Shown here piece by piece: positions 42,401 to 50,873 of a DNA stretch of 64,000 nt (positions within the stretch are counted from its first letter, which is position 1; each line of letters opens with the position of its first letter). The stretch spans positions 186,001 through 250,000 of the forward strand of contig NZ_JAFKIP010000007.1 of the NCBI RefSeq assembly GCF_017305435.1, given 5' to 3'. Position numbers and translations under genes: made by a program. Origin of the DNA: Microbacterium sp. Its GTDB lineage: Bacteria; Actinomycetota; Actinomycetes; Actinomycetales; Microbacteriaceae. The notes below the pieces were generated by a model. That model had not been told where the DNA came from. It made no database searches and saw only the letters and a program-made list of their open reading frames with translations.

Positions 42401-43278
42401 GATCCCGGTTCGCGTGGCTCCGCCGCCTGTGGTCCCTCTCGACGGGCCGGTTCGGCATCGTCGTCGTCCTCGTCATCGGCCTCACCGCCCTCCTCGCCCG
42501 CTTCTGGACGCCCTTCGACCCGCAGAAGGTGGATGTCGCGAATCGGTGGGACGCCCCCGGCATCCCGCATCTGCTCGGCACCGACGGCTCGGGGCGCGAC
42601 ATCCTGAGCCTCCTCATGGCGGGCGCCCGGACGACCGTCTGGGTCGCGCTCGGCGCCGGGCTCGTCGCGACCCTCCTCGGTCTCCTGCTCGCCGCCCTCG
42701 GCGCTCTGACGACCCGCTGGGTGCGCGAGTCGGTCGCGGTGTTCGTCGACATCCTGATCGCGTTCCCCGTGCTCCTCATTGCGATGATGCTCTCGTCGGT
42801 GTGGGGCGGCTCGCTGTGGGTCGTGATCGTCTCGGTCGGGATCGGGTTCGGGGTCAACATCGCCCGCGTCACCCGACCGGAGCTGCGCCGTGTGCTGCAC
42901 AGCGACTTCGTGACGGCCGGGCGGGCGTCGGGCCTCACCCCGTTCCAGAACCTCTGGCGGCACCTCCTGCCGAACGTCGCGCCGGTGTTCATCGTGCAGC
43001 TGTCGTGGGGAATGGCGGTCGCCGTCCTCGCCGAGGCCGGGCTCAGCTACCTGGGCTTCGGCGCTCCGCCCACGGAGCCCAGCTGGGGACTGCTCCTGAA
43101 AGACCTGCAGACCTACATCTCCGTGCATCCGCTGTCCGTCGTCTGGCCGGGGCTCGCGATCACCGTCACGGTGCTCGGGCTGAACCTCCTCGGCGACGGG
43201 CTGCGCGAAGCGACCGACCCCACCCTGTCGCGACGCCGCTCCCGCGCCGCGGCCCCTCAGCCGGCGGTGATCGCATGA
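42397..43278 (+). CDS. oligopeptide-type ABC transporter permease (DppC type)
   Basis: 293 aa. HLLGTDGSGRDILSLLMAGART is the OppC N-terminal motif; EAA loop FVTAGRASGLTPFQNLWRHLLPN; LSYLGFGAPPTEPSWGLLL near the C-terminus. Start ATG 42397 within the DppB stop; a longer frame inside dppB is rejected. Stop overlaps the ATPase start. Confidence 0.94.
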   Translation: MRSRFAWLRRLWSLSTGRFGIVVVLVIGLTALLARFWTPFDPQKVDVANRWDAPGIPHLLGTDGSGRDILSLLMAGARTTVWVALGAGLVATLLGLLLAALGALTTRWVRESVAVFVDILIAFPVLLIAMMLSSVWGGSLWVVIVSVGIGFGVNIARVTRPELRRVLHSDFVTAGRASGLTPFQNLWRHLLPNVAPVFIVQLSWGMAVAVLAEAGLSYLGFGAPPTEPSWGLLLKDLQTYISVHPLSVVWPGLAITVTVLGLNLLGDGLREATDPTLSRRRSRAAAPQPAVIA

Positions 43279-44084
43279 GCCTCGACGTCCGGGACCTCGT
43301 CGTCGAGATCGACGGCCGCCGCGTCGTCGACGGCGTCTCGTTCGCGGTGCCCGACGGCGCGCGCGTCGGCCTCATCGGCGAATCGGGCTCGGGCAAGTCG
43401 CTGACGGCGCTCGCGATCCTCGGGCTCCTGCCGGACGGCGCGACGGCCTCCGGCAGCGTCCGGTGGGACGGGCGGGAGCTCATCGGCCTGCCCGACCGGG
43501 AGCTCGCGCGATTGCGCGGCGACGAGATCGGGATCGTCTTCCAGGAGCCGCGCACGGCGCTCAATCCCATCCGGACCGTCGGCCGCCAGATCGCCGAGTC
43601 GGCACGCATCCACGAGGGCCTCGGGCGACGGGCCGCGGCCGCCCGCGCCCTCGCCGAGGCCGAGCGTGTGCACCTCCCCGACCCGGCGCGGATCGTGCGC
43701 CGCTACCCGCACCAGCTCTCCGGCGGGCAGCGGCAGCGCGTCGCGATCGCGATGGCGCTCGCCTGCCGGCCACGGCTGCTCATCGCGGATGAGCCGACGA
43801 CCGCGCTCGACGTGACGATCCAGGCCGAGGTCCTCGCCCTCCTCGGCGACCTGACGCGTCAAGGCGGGATGTCACTCGTCTTCATCACGCACGACCTCGC
43901 CGTCCTGTCGCAGATCGCGACGGACGCCGTCGTCCTCGACGAGGGACGCGTCGTGGAGCACGGTCCGCTCACGCGGCTCCTCACCGCACCGGCATCCCCG
44001 ATCACGCAGGCTCTCCTGCGCGACGCGACGGCGACCGTATGGCGCCCGGCGGGCGGTCCGGGGATCGTGGAGGGGGCCTCGTGA
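43275..44084 (+). CDS. oligopeptide-type ABC transporter ATP-binding protein (DppD type)
   Basis: 269 aa. Walker [30 protein letters not shown], signature [17 protein letters not shown], Walker [16 protein letters not shown]-loop FITHDLAV. In contrast to the operon at 16268, the two ATPases here are separate proteins. Coupled to both neighbours by ATGA and GTGA overlaps. Confidence 0.94.
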   Translation: MSLDVRDLVVEIDGRRVVDGVSFAVPDGARVGLIGESGSGKSLTALAILGLLPDGATASGSVRWDGRELIGLPDRELARLRGDEIGIVFQEPRTALNPIRTVGRQIAESARIHEGLGRRAAAARALAEAERVHLPDPARIVRRYPHQLSGGQRQRVAIAMALACRPRLLIADEPTTALDVTIQAEVLALLGDLTRQGGMSLVFITHDLAVLSQIATDAVVLDEGRVVEHGPLTRLLTAPASPITQALLRDATATVWRPAGGPGIVEGAS

Positions 44085-44878
44085 CGACGCTTCTGCAGGG
44101 CCGCGAGCTCGGCCGCACCTTCCGTCAGCGCGGCACACGCCTGTTCGAACGGTCCGGGGCGACCGTCGCCCTCGACGATGCCGACATCGACATCCGCGAG
44201 GGCTCGGCCGTCGGGATCATCGGCGAGTCCGGCTCGGGCAAGTCGACGCTCGTCCGGATCCTCCTGGGGCTGGATGCCCCGACGTCCGGCACCGTCGCCT
44301 TCGACGGCCGCGCGGTCGATGCGCGCGCGTCCGCCCGCTCGCTGCACTGGCTGCGCCGCGAGACGGGCATCGTGTTCCAGGATCCGTACGCGTCGCTCGA
44401 TCCGCGGATGAGCGTCGGACGCATCGTGGGCGAGCCGCTCTGGGCCCTCGGCATCGACATCGACCGTCGCGCGCGCGTGCGCGAGGTGCTGGTGGACGTC
44501 GGACTCGACGCCGACATGGCGGCGCGCTACCCCCACGAGTTCTCCGGCGGGCAGCGGCAGCGCATCGCACTCGCCCGCGCGATCGTGCACCGCCCGCGCC
44601 TCCTCGTGGGCGACGAGCCGCTGTCGGCGCTCGACGTCACGGTGCGCGCGCAGATCCTCGAGCTGCTGCGCGACCTGCGCGCGAGCCAGAACCTCACGCT
44701 CGTGATGGTCTCGCACGACATCGGCGTCGTGCAGAACCTCTGCGACGAGGTCATCGTGATGAAGGACGGACGCATCGTCGAGGAGGGGCCGACCGAGAAG
44801 GTGCTGCTGCAGCCGCAGGTCGCGTACACCCGCCGGCTGCTGGCATCCATCCCCGTCATCGACCCGAATCGCGGCTGA
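44081..44878 (+). CDS. oligopeptide-type ABC transporter ATP-binding protein (DppF type)
   Basis: 265 aa, GTG start in the preceding stop. Walker [30 protein letters not shown] (the DppF-type Q-loop), signature FSGGQRQRIALARAI, Walker B LLVGDEPLSALDVT, H-loop MVSHDIGV, and the C-terminal VAYTRRLLASIP of DppF proteins. Last gene of the operon. Confidence 0.94.
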   Translation: MTTLLQGRELGRTFRQRGTRLFERSGATVALDDADIDIREGSAVGIIGESGSGKSTLVRILLGLDAPTSGTVAFDGRAVDARASARSLHWLRRETGIVFQDPYASLDPRMSVGRIVGEPLWALGIDIDRRARVREVLVDVGLDADMAARYPHEFSGGQRQRIALARAIVHRPRLLVGDEPLSALDVTVRAQILELLRDLRASQNLTLVMVSHDIGVVQNLCDEVIVMKDGRIVEEGPTEKVLLQPQVAYTRRLLASIPVIDPNRG

Positions 44879-44954
44879 CGCGGCCTTCGGCCGGCCCGAC
44901 TCCGGTTCGACTTCGGTTCGACCGGCATTCGGGTGGAGCGTCGGAGGGGCGGCG

Positions 44955-44960
44955 TAGGGT
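44955..44960 (+). promoter_or_regulatory. predicted -10 element of M4 protease gene
   Basis: TAGGGT ends seven bases before ATG 44968, supporting that start over GTG 44959 and a leaderless transcript. Confidence 0.4.
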
Positions 44961-44967
44961 GAGCGCC

Positions 44968-46026
44968 ATGCACGCGATCGTCCCCCCGTACCTGCTCTCC
45001 CGGCTCGCCGACACCGACGCCCCGCAGCTCGCGCGCGCCGCCGAAGCGGCCCGGGCGACCCTCGCCGTGACCCGCGAGTACCACCGCACGCGCGTGAACC
45101 TCGACGTCACCGTCGACGGCGACGCGCTCGTCTTCGAGGGCGCGCCGGCCCCCGACCGGGTCATCTCCGACGCGCAGCACCGCGAACGGCTGCCCGGCGT
45201 GCGCGTGCGCTCGGAGGACGACCGGGCGTCGACGGATGCCGCGGTGAATCAGGCGTTCGACGGGCTCGGCGAGACCTTCGCGTTCTTCTGGGACGCGTTC
45301 GCCCGCGCCGGGGTCGACGGCGCGGGCGGCACGCTCGAGGCCACGGTGCACTACGGCGAGAAGTACGACAACGCGTTCTGGAACGGCGAGCGCATGGTGT
45401 TCGGCGACGGCGACGGCGAGGTCTTCACGGGGTTCACGGGTTCGCTCAGCGTCATCGCCCACGAACTCGGGCACGGCGTCATCGAAGCCGGCGGCGGGCT
45501 CGACTACCAAGGGCAGTCGGGCGCGCTCAACGAATCCGTCGCCGACGTGTTCGGCGCGCTCACCGAGCAGCACGCGCTCGGACAGACCGCGGACGAGGCG
45601 TCGTGGCTGATCGGCGCGGGCATCTTCACCGCGGCCGTCCAGGGGGTCGCGCTGCGATCCATGGCGGCGCCGGGCACCGCGTACGACGACGACGTGCTCG
45701 GGCGTGACCCGCAGCCCGCGCACATGCGCGACTACGTCGCGACGAGCGAGGACAACGGCGGCGTGCACATCAACTCCGGCATCCCGAACAAGGCGTTCGA
45801 ACTCGTCGCGACGGCGCTCGGCGGCCACGCCTGGGAACGCGCCGGACGCATCTGGTACCTGACGGTGACGGCCGGCACCCTCCCCCGCACGGCCGACTTC
45901 GCGGCGTTCGCCGCCGCGACCGCGCAGACCGCCGTGCGGGAGTACGGTGAGGACTCGGAGGAGGTCGCCGCCGTCCACACCGCGTGGGGCGCCGTCGGCG
46001 TGAGTATCGGTGACACAGGAGCCTGA
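44968..46026 (+). CDS. M4 metallopeptidase, protealysin-like
   Basis: 352 aa. Zinc site HELGH at about 165-169, third ligand Glu in NESVADVFG near 189, catalytic His in GGVHINSGIPNKAF near 267: all thermolysin (M4) essentials. It lacks a signal peptide and a large FTP propeptide; instead a short N-terminal propeptide starts HAIVPPYLLSRLAD with the PPYLL motif of protealysins, so it is probably kept inside the cell or exported by an unknown route. The overlapping next gene encodes an emfourin-type inhibitor, the known partner of protealysins. Confidence 0.93.
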   Translation: MHAIVPPYLLSRLADTDAPQLARAAEAARATLAVTREYHRTRVNLDVTVDGDALVFEGAPAPDRVISDAQHRERLPGVRVRSEDDRASTDAAVNQAFDGLGETFAFFWDAFARAGVDGAGGTLEATVHYGEKYDNAFWNGERMVFGDGDGEVFTGFTGSLSVIAHELGHGVIEAGGGLDYQGQSGALNESVADVFGALTEQHALGQTADEASWLIGAGIFTAAVQGVALRSMAAPGTAYDDDVLGRDPQPAHMRDYVATSEDNGGVHINSGIPNKAFELVATALGGHAWERAGRIWYLTVTAGTLPRTADFAAFAAATAQTAVREYGEDSEEVAAVHTAWGAVGVSIGDTGA

Positions 46027-46342
46027 TCGGGGCGAGGGCACCGCCGCGGTCGCGGCGGTCACGGTGACCGTCGAGCGCTCCGGCGGCATCGCGGGCATGA
46101 CACGCCGCTGGACCGTCGTCGCTCCACCGGCCGACCCCGCGCCGTGGCTGCGACTCGTGGAGGACTGTCCGTGGGATGATCCGGCGCCGCCGACGGCGCA
46201 CAGAGCCGCCGACCGGTTCTCCTACCGGGTGTCGGCACGCGTGCCCGGAGCGGAGCACCGGGCCGAGATCGCCGAATCGGACGCCTCGGGCCCGTGGCGC
46301 GACCTCATCGACGCCGTACGCGCTTCTTCTTCACGGGCGTGA
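46010..46342 (+). CDS. emfourin-type protealysin inhibitor
   Basis: 110 aa, GTG start 17 bp inside the protease gene, hence translationally coupled. The pattern VTVERSGGIAGMTRRWTV, then WLRLVEDCPW, ADRFSYRVS and a closing WRDLIDAVRA follows emfourin, the slow-binding inhibitor encoded next to protealysin in Serratia and many other bacteria. The family assignment is from memory of that pattern. Its 3' end overlaps the convergent GNAT gene by 38 bp. Confidence 0.75.
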   Translation: MTQEPDRGEGTAAVAAVTVTVERSGGIAGMTRRWTVVAPPADPAPWLRLVEDCPWDDPAPPTAHRAADRFSYRVSARVPGAEHRAEIAESDASGPWRDLIDAVRASSSRA

Positions 46343-46913
46343 GCTGGCGCTGAAGATAGATCGTGCCGAGCCACCGGCCGAACTTGAAGCCGACACGGCC
46401 CATCCGGCCGACCTCGACGAAGCCGAGCTTCTCGTGCAGCGCGATCGAGGACTCCGCCCCCTTGTCGCTGATGACCGCGACCATCTGATGGATGCCCGCT
46501 TCCTCGGACGCGGCGATGAGCGCGACGAGCAGTGCCCGGCCGAGGCCCTTCCCCGTCGCCGCCTGGCCGAGATAGATCGAGTTCTCGACGCTGTAGCGGT
46601 ACGCCGACTTCGACGACATGGGCTGCACGAGCGCGTACCCGAGGATCTGTCCGCTGGCACCTTCGGCCACGAGGAACGGCATCTCGTGCTTCTGGAGGAA
46701 CTCGACCTTCTCGCGCCACTGCTTCAGCGTCCATTTCTTCTCGTCGAAGGTGACGACCGAGTTCGTGACGTAGTGGTTGTAGATCTCGCGGATGTCGGGG
46801 ATGTCGCTCGGGCGCACGGCGCGGATCTCGTACGAGAACGGGCGCTCGGTCTCGATGCGGCGCAGGTGCACGGGCAGGCGCCGACGGGACTTCTCGTACT
46901 CCTCTTCCAGCAT
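46305..46913 (-). CDS. GNAT acetyltransferase, phosphinothricin-acetyltransferase-like
   Basis: 202 aa. Basic N-terminal leader (YEKSRRRLPVHLRR) then the PAT-type core: IRAVRPSDIPDIREIYNHYV, VTFDEKKWTLKQWREKV, YGQAATGKGLGRALL-like acetyl-CoA loop (GQAATGKGLGRALL), ISDKGAESSIALHEKLGFVEVGRMGRVGFKFGRWLGTIYLQ. Enzymes of this kind acetylate methionine sulfoximine, sulfone or related amino acids. The basic tail KKKRVRRR is unusual. Start ATG 46913, five bases from the ung stop. Confidence 0.88.
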   Translation of the reverse strand: MLEEEYEKSRRRLPVHLRRIETERPFSYEIRAVRPSDIPDIREIYNHYVTNSVVTFDEKKWTLKQWREKVEFLQKHEMPFLVAEGASGQILGYALVQPMSSKSAYRYSVENSIYLGQAATGKGLGRALLVALIAASEEAGIHQMVAVISDKGAESSIALHEKLGFVEVGRMGRVGFKFGRWLGTIYLQRQLTPVKKKRVRRR

Positions 46914-46918
46914 GCGCG

Positions 46919-47608
46919 TCAGCCTACGCGCCAGTCCACGGCGGTCGCGCCCTGCTCGGCGAGGAGCGCATCGGCGCGAGAGAACGGCTTCGACCCGAAG
47001 AATCCCCGGCTGGCCGACAACGGCGACGGGTGCGCGGACTCGATGATCGGCGTCGACCCGAGCAATGGCCGCAGGTTCGCGGCATCCCTCCCCCACAGGA
47101 TCGCCACGAGCGGGCCGCCCCGCGCGACGAGCGTGCGGATCGCGTGCTCGGTCACCTTCTCCCAGCCCCATCCCCGGTGGGATGCCGGGGCGCCGGGCGC
47201 GACCGTGAGCACGCGGTTGAGGAGCATGACGCCCTGATCGCTCCACGCCGACAGGTCGCCGTGCGGCGCCGGGGCGATGCCGAGGTCGTCCTGGAGCTCG
47301 CGGTAGATGTTCTGCAGACTCCGCGGCAGCGGGCGGACGTGCGCGTCGACGGCGAACGACAGACCGATCGGATGCCCGGGCGTCGGGTAGGGATCCTGCC
47401 CGACGATCAGCACCTTGACGCGGTCCAGCGGGCGAGCGAAGGCGCGGAGGACGACATCGCCCGCCGGCAGATACTTCCGACCCGCGGCGGTCTCGGCGCG
47501 CAGTCGATCGCCGAGCGCAGCGATGTCGGGAGCGACGGGGGCGAGGGCGCTCGCCCAGCCCGCGTCGATCAGCCCCGCGGCCGCGAGCTCGTCGAGAGTA
47601 TTCGCCAT
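46919..47608 (-). CDS. ung: uracil-DNA glycosylase (family 1)
   Basis: 229 aa. Catalytic water-activating motif [55 protein letters not shown] and the leucine/histidine loop [24 protein letters not shown] are all present. Removes uracil from DNA. ATG 47608 overlaps the upstream phosphoribosyltransferase stop by one base (TGATG). Confidence 0.97.
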   Translation of the reverse strand: MANTLDELAAAGLIDAGWASALAPVAPDIAALGDRLRAETAAGRKYLPAGDVVLRAFARPLDRVKVLIVGQDPYPTPGHPIGLSFAVDAHVRPLPRSLQNIYRELQDDLGIAPAPHGDLSAWSDQGVMLLNRVLTVAPGAPASHRGWGWEKVTEHAIRTLVARGGPLVAILWGRDAANLRPLLGSTPIIESAHPSPLSASRGFFGSKPFSRADALLAEQGATAVDWRVG

Positions 47609-48135
47609 CAGGCGCTGGCGCCGGTGCGCGAGGTGGCCCCGGCGTCCTCCTCGGCGACCGTTCCGCGCGCCGACCAGGGGAAGTCGATCCAGCGGTCGGT
47701 CTCTCGCCACGTGTAGTCGGGGGATGCCACGGATCCGGGCTTGATGTAGATGCAGACCGAGCGGACGTCGGCGCCCGCCTCTTCGAGCATCGTGACGGCG
47801 AGCGCGAGCGTGCGCCCCGAGTCGGCGACGTCGTCGACGAGGAGGACGCGCTTGCCGGGCAGATAGCCGAGGTCGAGGTCGGGCGGGAGGAGCTCCGGCG
47901 CCTCGAGCACCGTCCCGATGCCGGTGTAGAACTCGACGTTGAGCGCACCGCAGCTCTTGACGCCGAGCCCGTAGGCGATCGCGCCCGCGGGCAGCAGTCC
48001 GCCGCGCGCGATCGCGACGACGACATCGGGCGTGAACCCGTCCCGAATGATCGCCCGGGAGAGGTCGCGGGTGGCCGCGCCGAATCCGTCCCAGGTGAGG
48101 ATTTCGCGGTCTGCCGAAACGTCGTCTTCAGTCAC
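47608..48135 (-). CDS. phosphoribosyltransferase (type I PRTase)
   Basis: 175 aa. PRPP loop [18 protein letters not shown] with two adjacent Asp, and the PPi loop [12 protein letters not shown]. Resembles xanthine/hypoxanthine-type purine salvage enzymes; the exact base is not deducible. Start GTG-ATG context at 48135 with a 23-bp divergent spacer to the MFS gene. Confidence 0.88.
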   Translation of the reverse strand: MTEDDVSADREILTWDGFGAATRDLSRAIIRDGFTPDVVVAIARGGLLPAGAIAYGLGVKSCGALNVEFYTGIGTVLEAPELLPPDLDLGYLPGKRVLLVDDVADSGRTLALAVTMLEEAGADVRSVCIYIKPGSVASPDYTWRETDRWIDFPWSARGTVAEEDAGATSRTGASA

Positions 48136-48145
48136 GGTTCCAACC

Positions 48146-48151
48146 TAGACT
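48146..48151 (+). promoter_or_regulatory. predicted -10 element of MFS gene
   Basis: TAGACT ends seven bases before GTG 48159, within the 23-bp divergent spacer; supports the GTG as a leaderless start over the ATG at 48168. Confidence 0.4.
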
Positions 48152-48158
48152 GAACGCC

Positions 48159-49652
48159 GTGCCGAAGATGCCGACACCGCGTTCCGCCGCGGCCACGACC
48201 GCCGCCATCCGTTCGTCCGCCGTGGGTGTGACCGCGGGCCTCATCGGCTGGTTCGTTCTCGTAGAGCTCGTCTCCGGCATCCTGCAGGGCTACTACGTGC
48301 CGCTGTTCAGCGACATCGTCGTGAAGCTCGGCATCCACGATTCGGACGTCAACTGGTTCGAAGCGTCGCAGCTGCTGCTGTCGGCGCTCGTCGTGCCCGT
48401 CCTCGCGAAGCTCGGCGACATGTACGGGCACAAGAAGATCCTGCTGATCGCGGCGATCCTCACGGCCGGCGCGACGTGGTGGCTCGTCTTCGCGACGTCG
48501 TTCTGGTCGTTCCTCATCGCGTGGGCGCTGCAGGGCTTCTACGTCGTCTGGCTGCCGCTGGAGATCGCGCTGATCTTCGAACGCGGCCGCCGCCAGAGCC
48601 GCGGCGTGTCGACGACGCGCCGCGCGGCGGGCCTCCTCGTCGTCGGCCTCCAGGCGGGCGCCATCATCGGCGCCCTGGCGGCCGGGCGCATCTTCACGGC
48701 GACGAGCGGCGACCTCACGACGACCCTCATGGTGCCGGCGATCGCGGTCACCCTCATCGCGCTCGTGATCTGGTTCGGCGTGCCCGAGTCGACCCCCGAG
48801 CCCGGGCGCTCGCTCGACACGTGGGGCTTCGTGATCCTCGCGTGGGGACTGCTGCTGATCACCGGCGGTCTCGCGTGGATGCGCATGATCGGCGAGATGT
48901 CCCTCGGCGCCGGTGCGTGGGTGTGGGTGATCGCACTCGTGATCGCCGGCCTCGCGGTCTTCGTAGGGTTCGTGTTCTACGAGCTGCGACAGAAGGACCC
49001 GGCGATCGACATCCGCGTGCTGCGCCGGCCGGAGATGTGGCCCGTGCAGGCGACGGCGTTCCTCGTGGGCATCAGTCTGCTGGGCGCGCAGGGCCCGCTG
49101 TCGACGTATGCGGGCACCGATCGCTCCCTGGGCTACGGGTTGGGGTTGGATGCCACGGAGCGCTCCAACATCATCGGCGTCTACCTCGTGTCGCTCATCG
49201 TCGGCGCAGTCGTCTTCGCCATCACGTCACGCCGGCTGAGCCCGCGCATCGTGCTCATCGTGGCGGCGACGCTCGTCGGCGTGGGCTACGCGCTGTTCCT
49301 GCCGTTCCACCTCGAGCTCTGGCAGGTGCTCCTGAACCTCTGCATCGCGGGTCTCGGCTGCGGCGCGCTCGTCGGCGCTCTCCCCGCGGCGGCCGCGGCG
49401 GCCGCTCCGACGGGACAGACCGGCATCGCCTCGGCGCTCACGAACACGACGAAGACGATCGGCGGCACGTTCTCGTCCGCCGTGTTCGGCGTCGTCCTCG
49501 CGGCCGGTGCGGGCGCCGTGGCATCCCAGACCGCGGCATCCCTCGGCGGCTACCTGACGGTGTGGGCGATCTGCGCCGCCGGCGGCTTCCTCGCGGCGGT
49601 GCTGCTCCTGTTCGTGCCGAAGGTCGCGTTCGCCGACGCTCCGCCCGCCTGA
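48159..49652 (+). CDS. MFS transporter (14-TM drug:H+ antiporter-like)
   Basis: 497 aa, about 13-14 membrane segments. Motif A-like loop LAKLGDMYGHKKILLI after the second helix, QGFYVVWLPLEIALIFERGRR, then an LRQKDPAIDIRVLRRPEMW loop that is typical of EmrB/QacA-type (DHA2) transporters. Substrate unknown. Start GTG by promoter position. Ends 45 bp before the repeat array. Confidence 0.88.
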   Translation: MPKMPTPRSAAATTAAIRSSAVGVTAGLIGWFVLVELVSGILQGYYVPLFSDIVVKLGIHDSDVNWFEASQLLLSALVVPVLAKLGDMYGHKKILLIAAILTAGATWWLVFATSFWSFLIAWALQGFYVVWLPLEIALIFERGRRQSRGVSTTRRAAGLLVVGLQAGAIIGALAAGRIFTATSGDLTTTLMVPAIAVTLIALVIWFGVPESTPEPGRSLDTWGFVILAWGLLLITGGLAWMRMIGEMSLGAGAWVWVIALVIAGLAVFVGFVFYELRQKDPAIDIRVLRRPEMWPVQATAFLVGISLLGAQGPLSTYAGTDRSLGYGLGLDATERSNIIGVYLVSLIVGAVVFAITSRRLSPRIVLIVAATLVGVGYALFLPFHLELWQVLLNLCIAGLGCGALVGALPAAAAAAAPTGQTGIASALTNTTKTIGGTFSSAVFGVVLAAGAGAVASQTAASLGGYLTVWAICAAGGFLAAVLLLFVPKVAFADAPPA

Positions 49653-49698
49653 CCGCTCCGCCCGCTCCCCCTGCCTGAGGTCGTCCTCCCCGCCCCCT

Positions 49699-49872
49699 CG
49701 TCCCACTTGCGACGGGCGTCGTCCCACTCCGGGCAGACCTCGTCCCACTTACGGCTGGTTCAGGGTGCTCAAAGCGACCACTTCTGGGACATGGTCCTTC
49801 GGGGCATGCTCCTTCTGGGACATGGTCATCGGGGCACACCCCGTCTGGGACATGCTCTTCCGGGACATGGTC
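49699..49872. repeat. two-part repeat array: three 21-bp and six 15-16-bp units
   Basis: Left part: CGTCCCACT at 49699, 49720 and 49741, a strict 21-bp period. Right part from 49781: six degenerate units of 15-16 bp around TGGGACATGGTC or GGGGCATGCTC (starts 49781, 49797, 49812, 49828, 49843, 49858). GTCCCA of the left part is complementary to TGGGAC of the right, so the parts face each other across about 31 bp. It fills most of the 244 bp between convergent MFS and SDR genes. Open frames across it are low-complexity and not credible. It resembles subterminal repeats of some insertion sequences without the transposase. Confidence 0.75.
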
Positions 49873-49896
49873 GGTGCAGACGTGCGCGAGGGACCG

Positions 49897-50700
49897 TCAC
49901 GTCCGCGGGCGCAACGGCCCGCGCGCGAGCAGATGCTGCGCCGACTGCGCGACGGGGCGCATCGTCACGAGGTCGAGGTTCACGTGCCCGGGCGCGTTCA
50001 GGGCGTAGGCGATGACATCGGCGACGTCGGCGGCCACGAGCGGATGCTCGACGCCGTCATAGACACTCTCCGCCTGCGCCCGGTCGCCGCCCAGCCGATT
50101 GAGGGTGAACTCCGGCGTGTAGACCATGCCCGGAGCGATCTCCGTGACACGGATCGGCTCGCCGTTCAGCTCGAGCCGCAGCGCGTGCACGAGCATCGCC
50201 TCCCCCGCCTTGGCCGCGTTGTAGCCGGCGCCCCCCGGGTAGGCCGTCTGCGCGGCGGTCGAGGTCACGTAGAGCGCGTCGGCGTGCGGCGAGGCATCCC
50301 CGCTGTTCGCGATCCCCGCGCGCAGCAGCGGCAGGAGCGCCGCGGTCACGAGTTGGGCGGACAGCACATTGACCTCGAACATCCAGCGCCAGTCGTCGGG
50401 ATCGCCGTCCTCGACGCGATCGGTGCCGCGCGCGCCGCCCGCGATGTGGACGAGCGCGTGCACGTCTCCGGTGGATGCCACGTGCTCGGCGAGCGCGGCG
50501 ACGTCGGCCTCGCGGGTGAGGTCGGCCGCGAACGAGGCCGATCCGACCTCGGCATCCAGGGCGTCCAGTCGATCCGCGCGTCGCGCGACGCCGACGACGT
50601 CCCAGTCGGCCCCGCGGAGCGCCCGCACCACCGCCTCGCCGATCCCCGAGCTCGCCCCGGTCACCACTGCTCTTCTGTTCCGCATCGCAGGCGTCGTCAT
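49897..50700 (-). CDS. SDR family oxidoreductase
   Basis: 267 aa. Classical short-chain dehydrogenase: TGASSGIGEAV cofactor motif, HIAGGARG in place of NNAG, catalytic Ser in VTSTAAQTAYPGG and YNAAKAGE (YxxxK). ARRADRL after strand 2 has Arg, suggesting NADP(H). Substrate unknown. Divergent from metY. Confidence 0.92.
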   Translation of the reverse strand: MTTPAMRNRRAVVTGASSGIGEAVVRALRGADWDVVGVARRADRLDALDAEVGSASFAADLTREADVAALAEHVASTGDVHALVHIAGGARGTDRVEDGDPDDWRWMFEVNVLSAQLVTAALLPLLRAGIANSGDASPHADALYVTSTAAQTAYPGGAGYNAAKAGEAMLVHALRLELNGEPIRVTEIAPGMVYTPEFTLNRLGGDRAQAESVYDGVEHPLVAADVADVIAYALNAPGHVNLDLVTMRPVAQSAQHLLARGPLRPRT

Positions 50701-50771
50701 GGACCCACGCTACCCGTCGCCACCCCGACGACACGGCCCGGGGATTATGACGTCACATTTCCGGGACGTTG

Positions 50772-50798
50772 TTGACAGGACCGCACCGATCGTACTGT
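50772..50798 (+). promoter_or_regulatory. possible metY promoter
   Basis: TTGACA at 50772-50777 and TACTGT at 50793-50798 with a short 15-bp spacer; 75 bp leader to the metY ATG. No SAM-riboswitch core is recognised in that leader. Confidence 0.35.
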
Positions 50799-50873
50799 CG
50801 GTCGTGGCTCCGGCATCCCGCCCGAGCCGACCCGACAGGCCGCACAGCCCGAGAACCCCGCAGGAGCCCGACA

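Noticed and set aside
49699-49872. CRISPR array or small coding gene at the repeat array
   Set aside because: Units are degenerate with no unique spacers, periods differ between halves, no cas genes are near, and the open frames across it are low complexity.
49653-49896. Intact insertion sequence
   Set aside because: Only 244 bp are available, with no transposase frame; at most a remnant or MITE.
50701-50873. SAM riboswitch in the metY leader
   Set aside because: Position is typical, but no SAM-I, SAM-II or SAM-IV core motif can be recognised in the 173 bp; only a weak promoter is supported.
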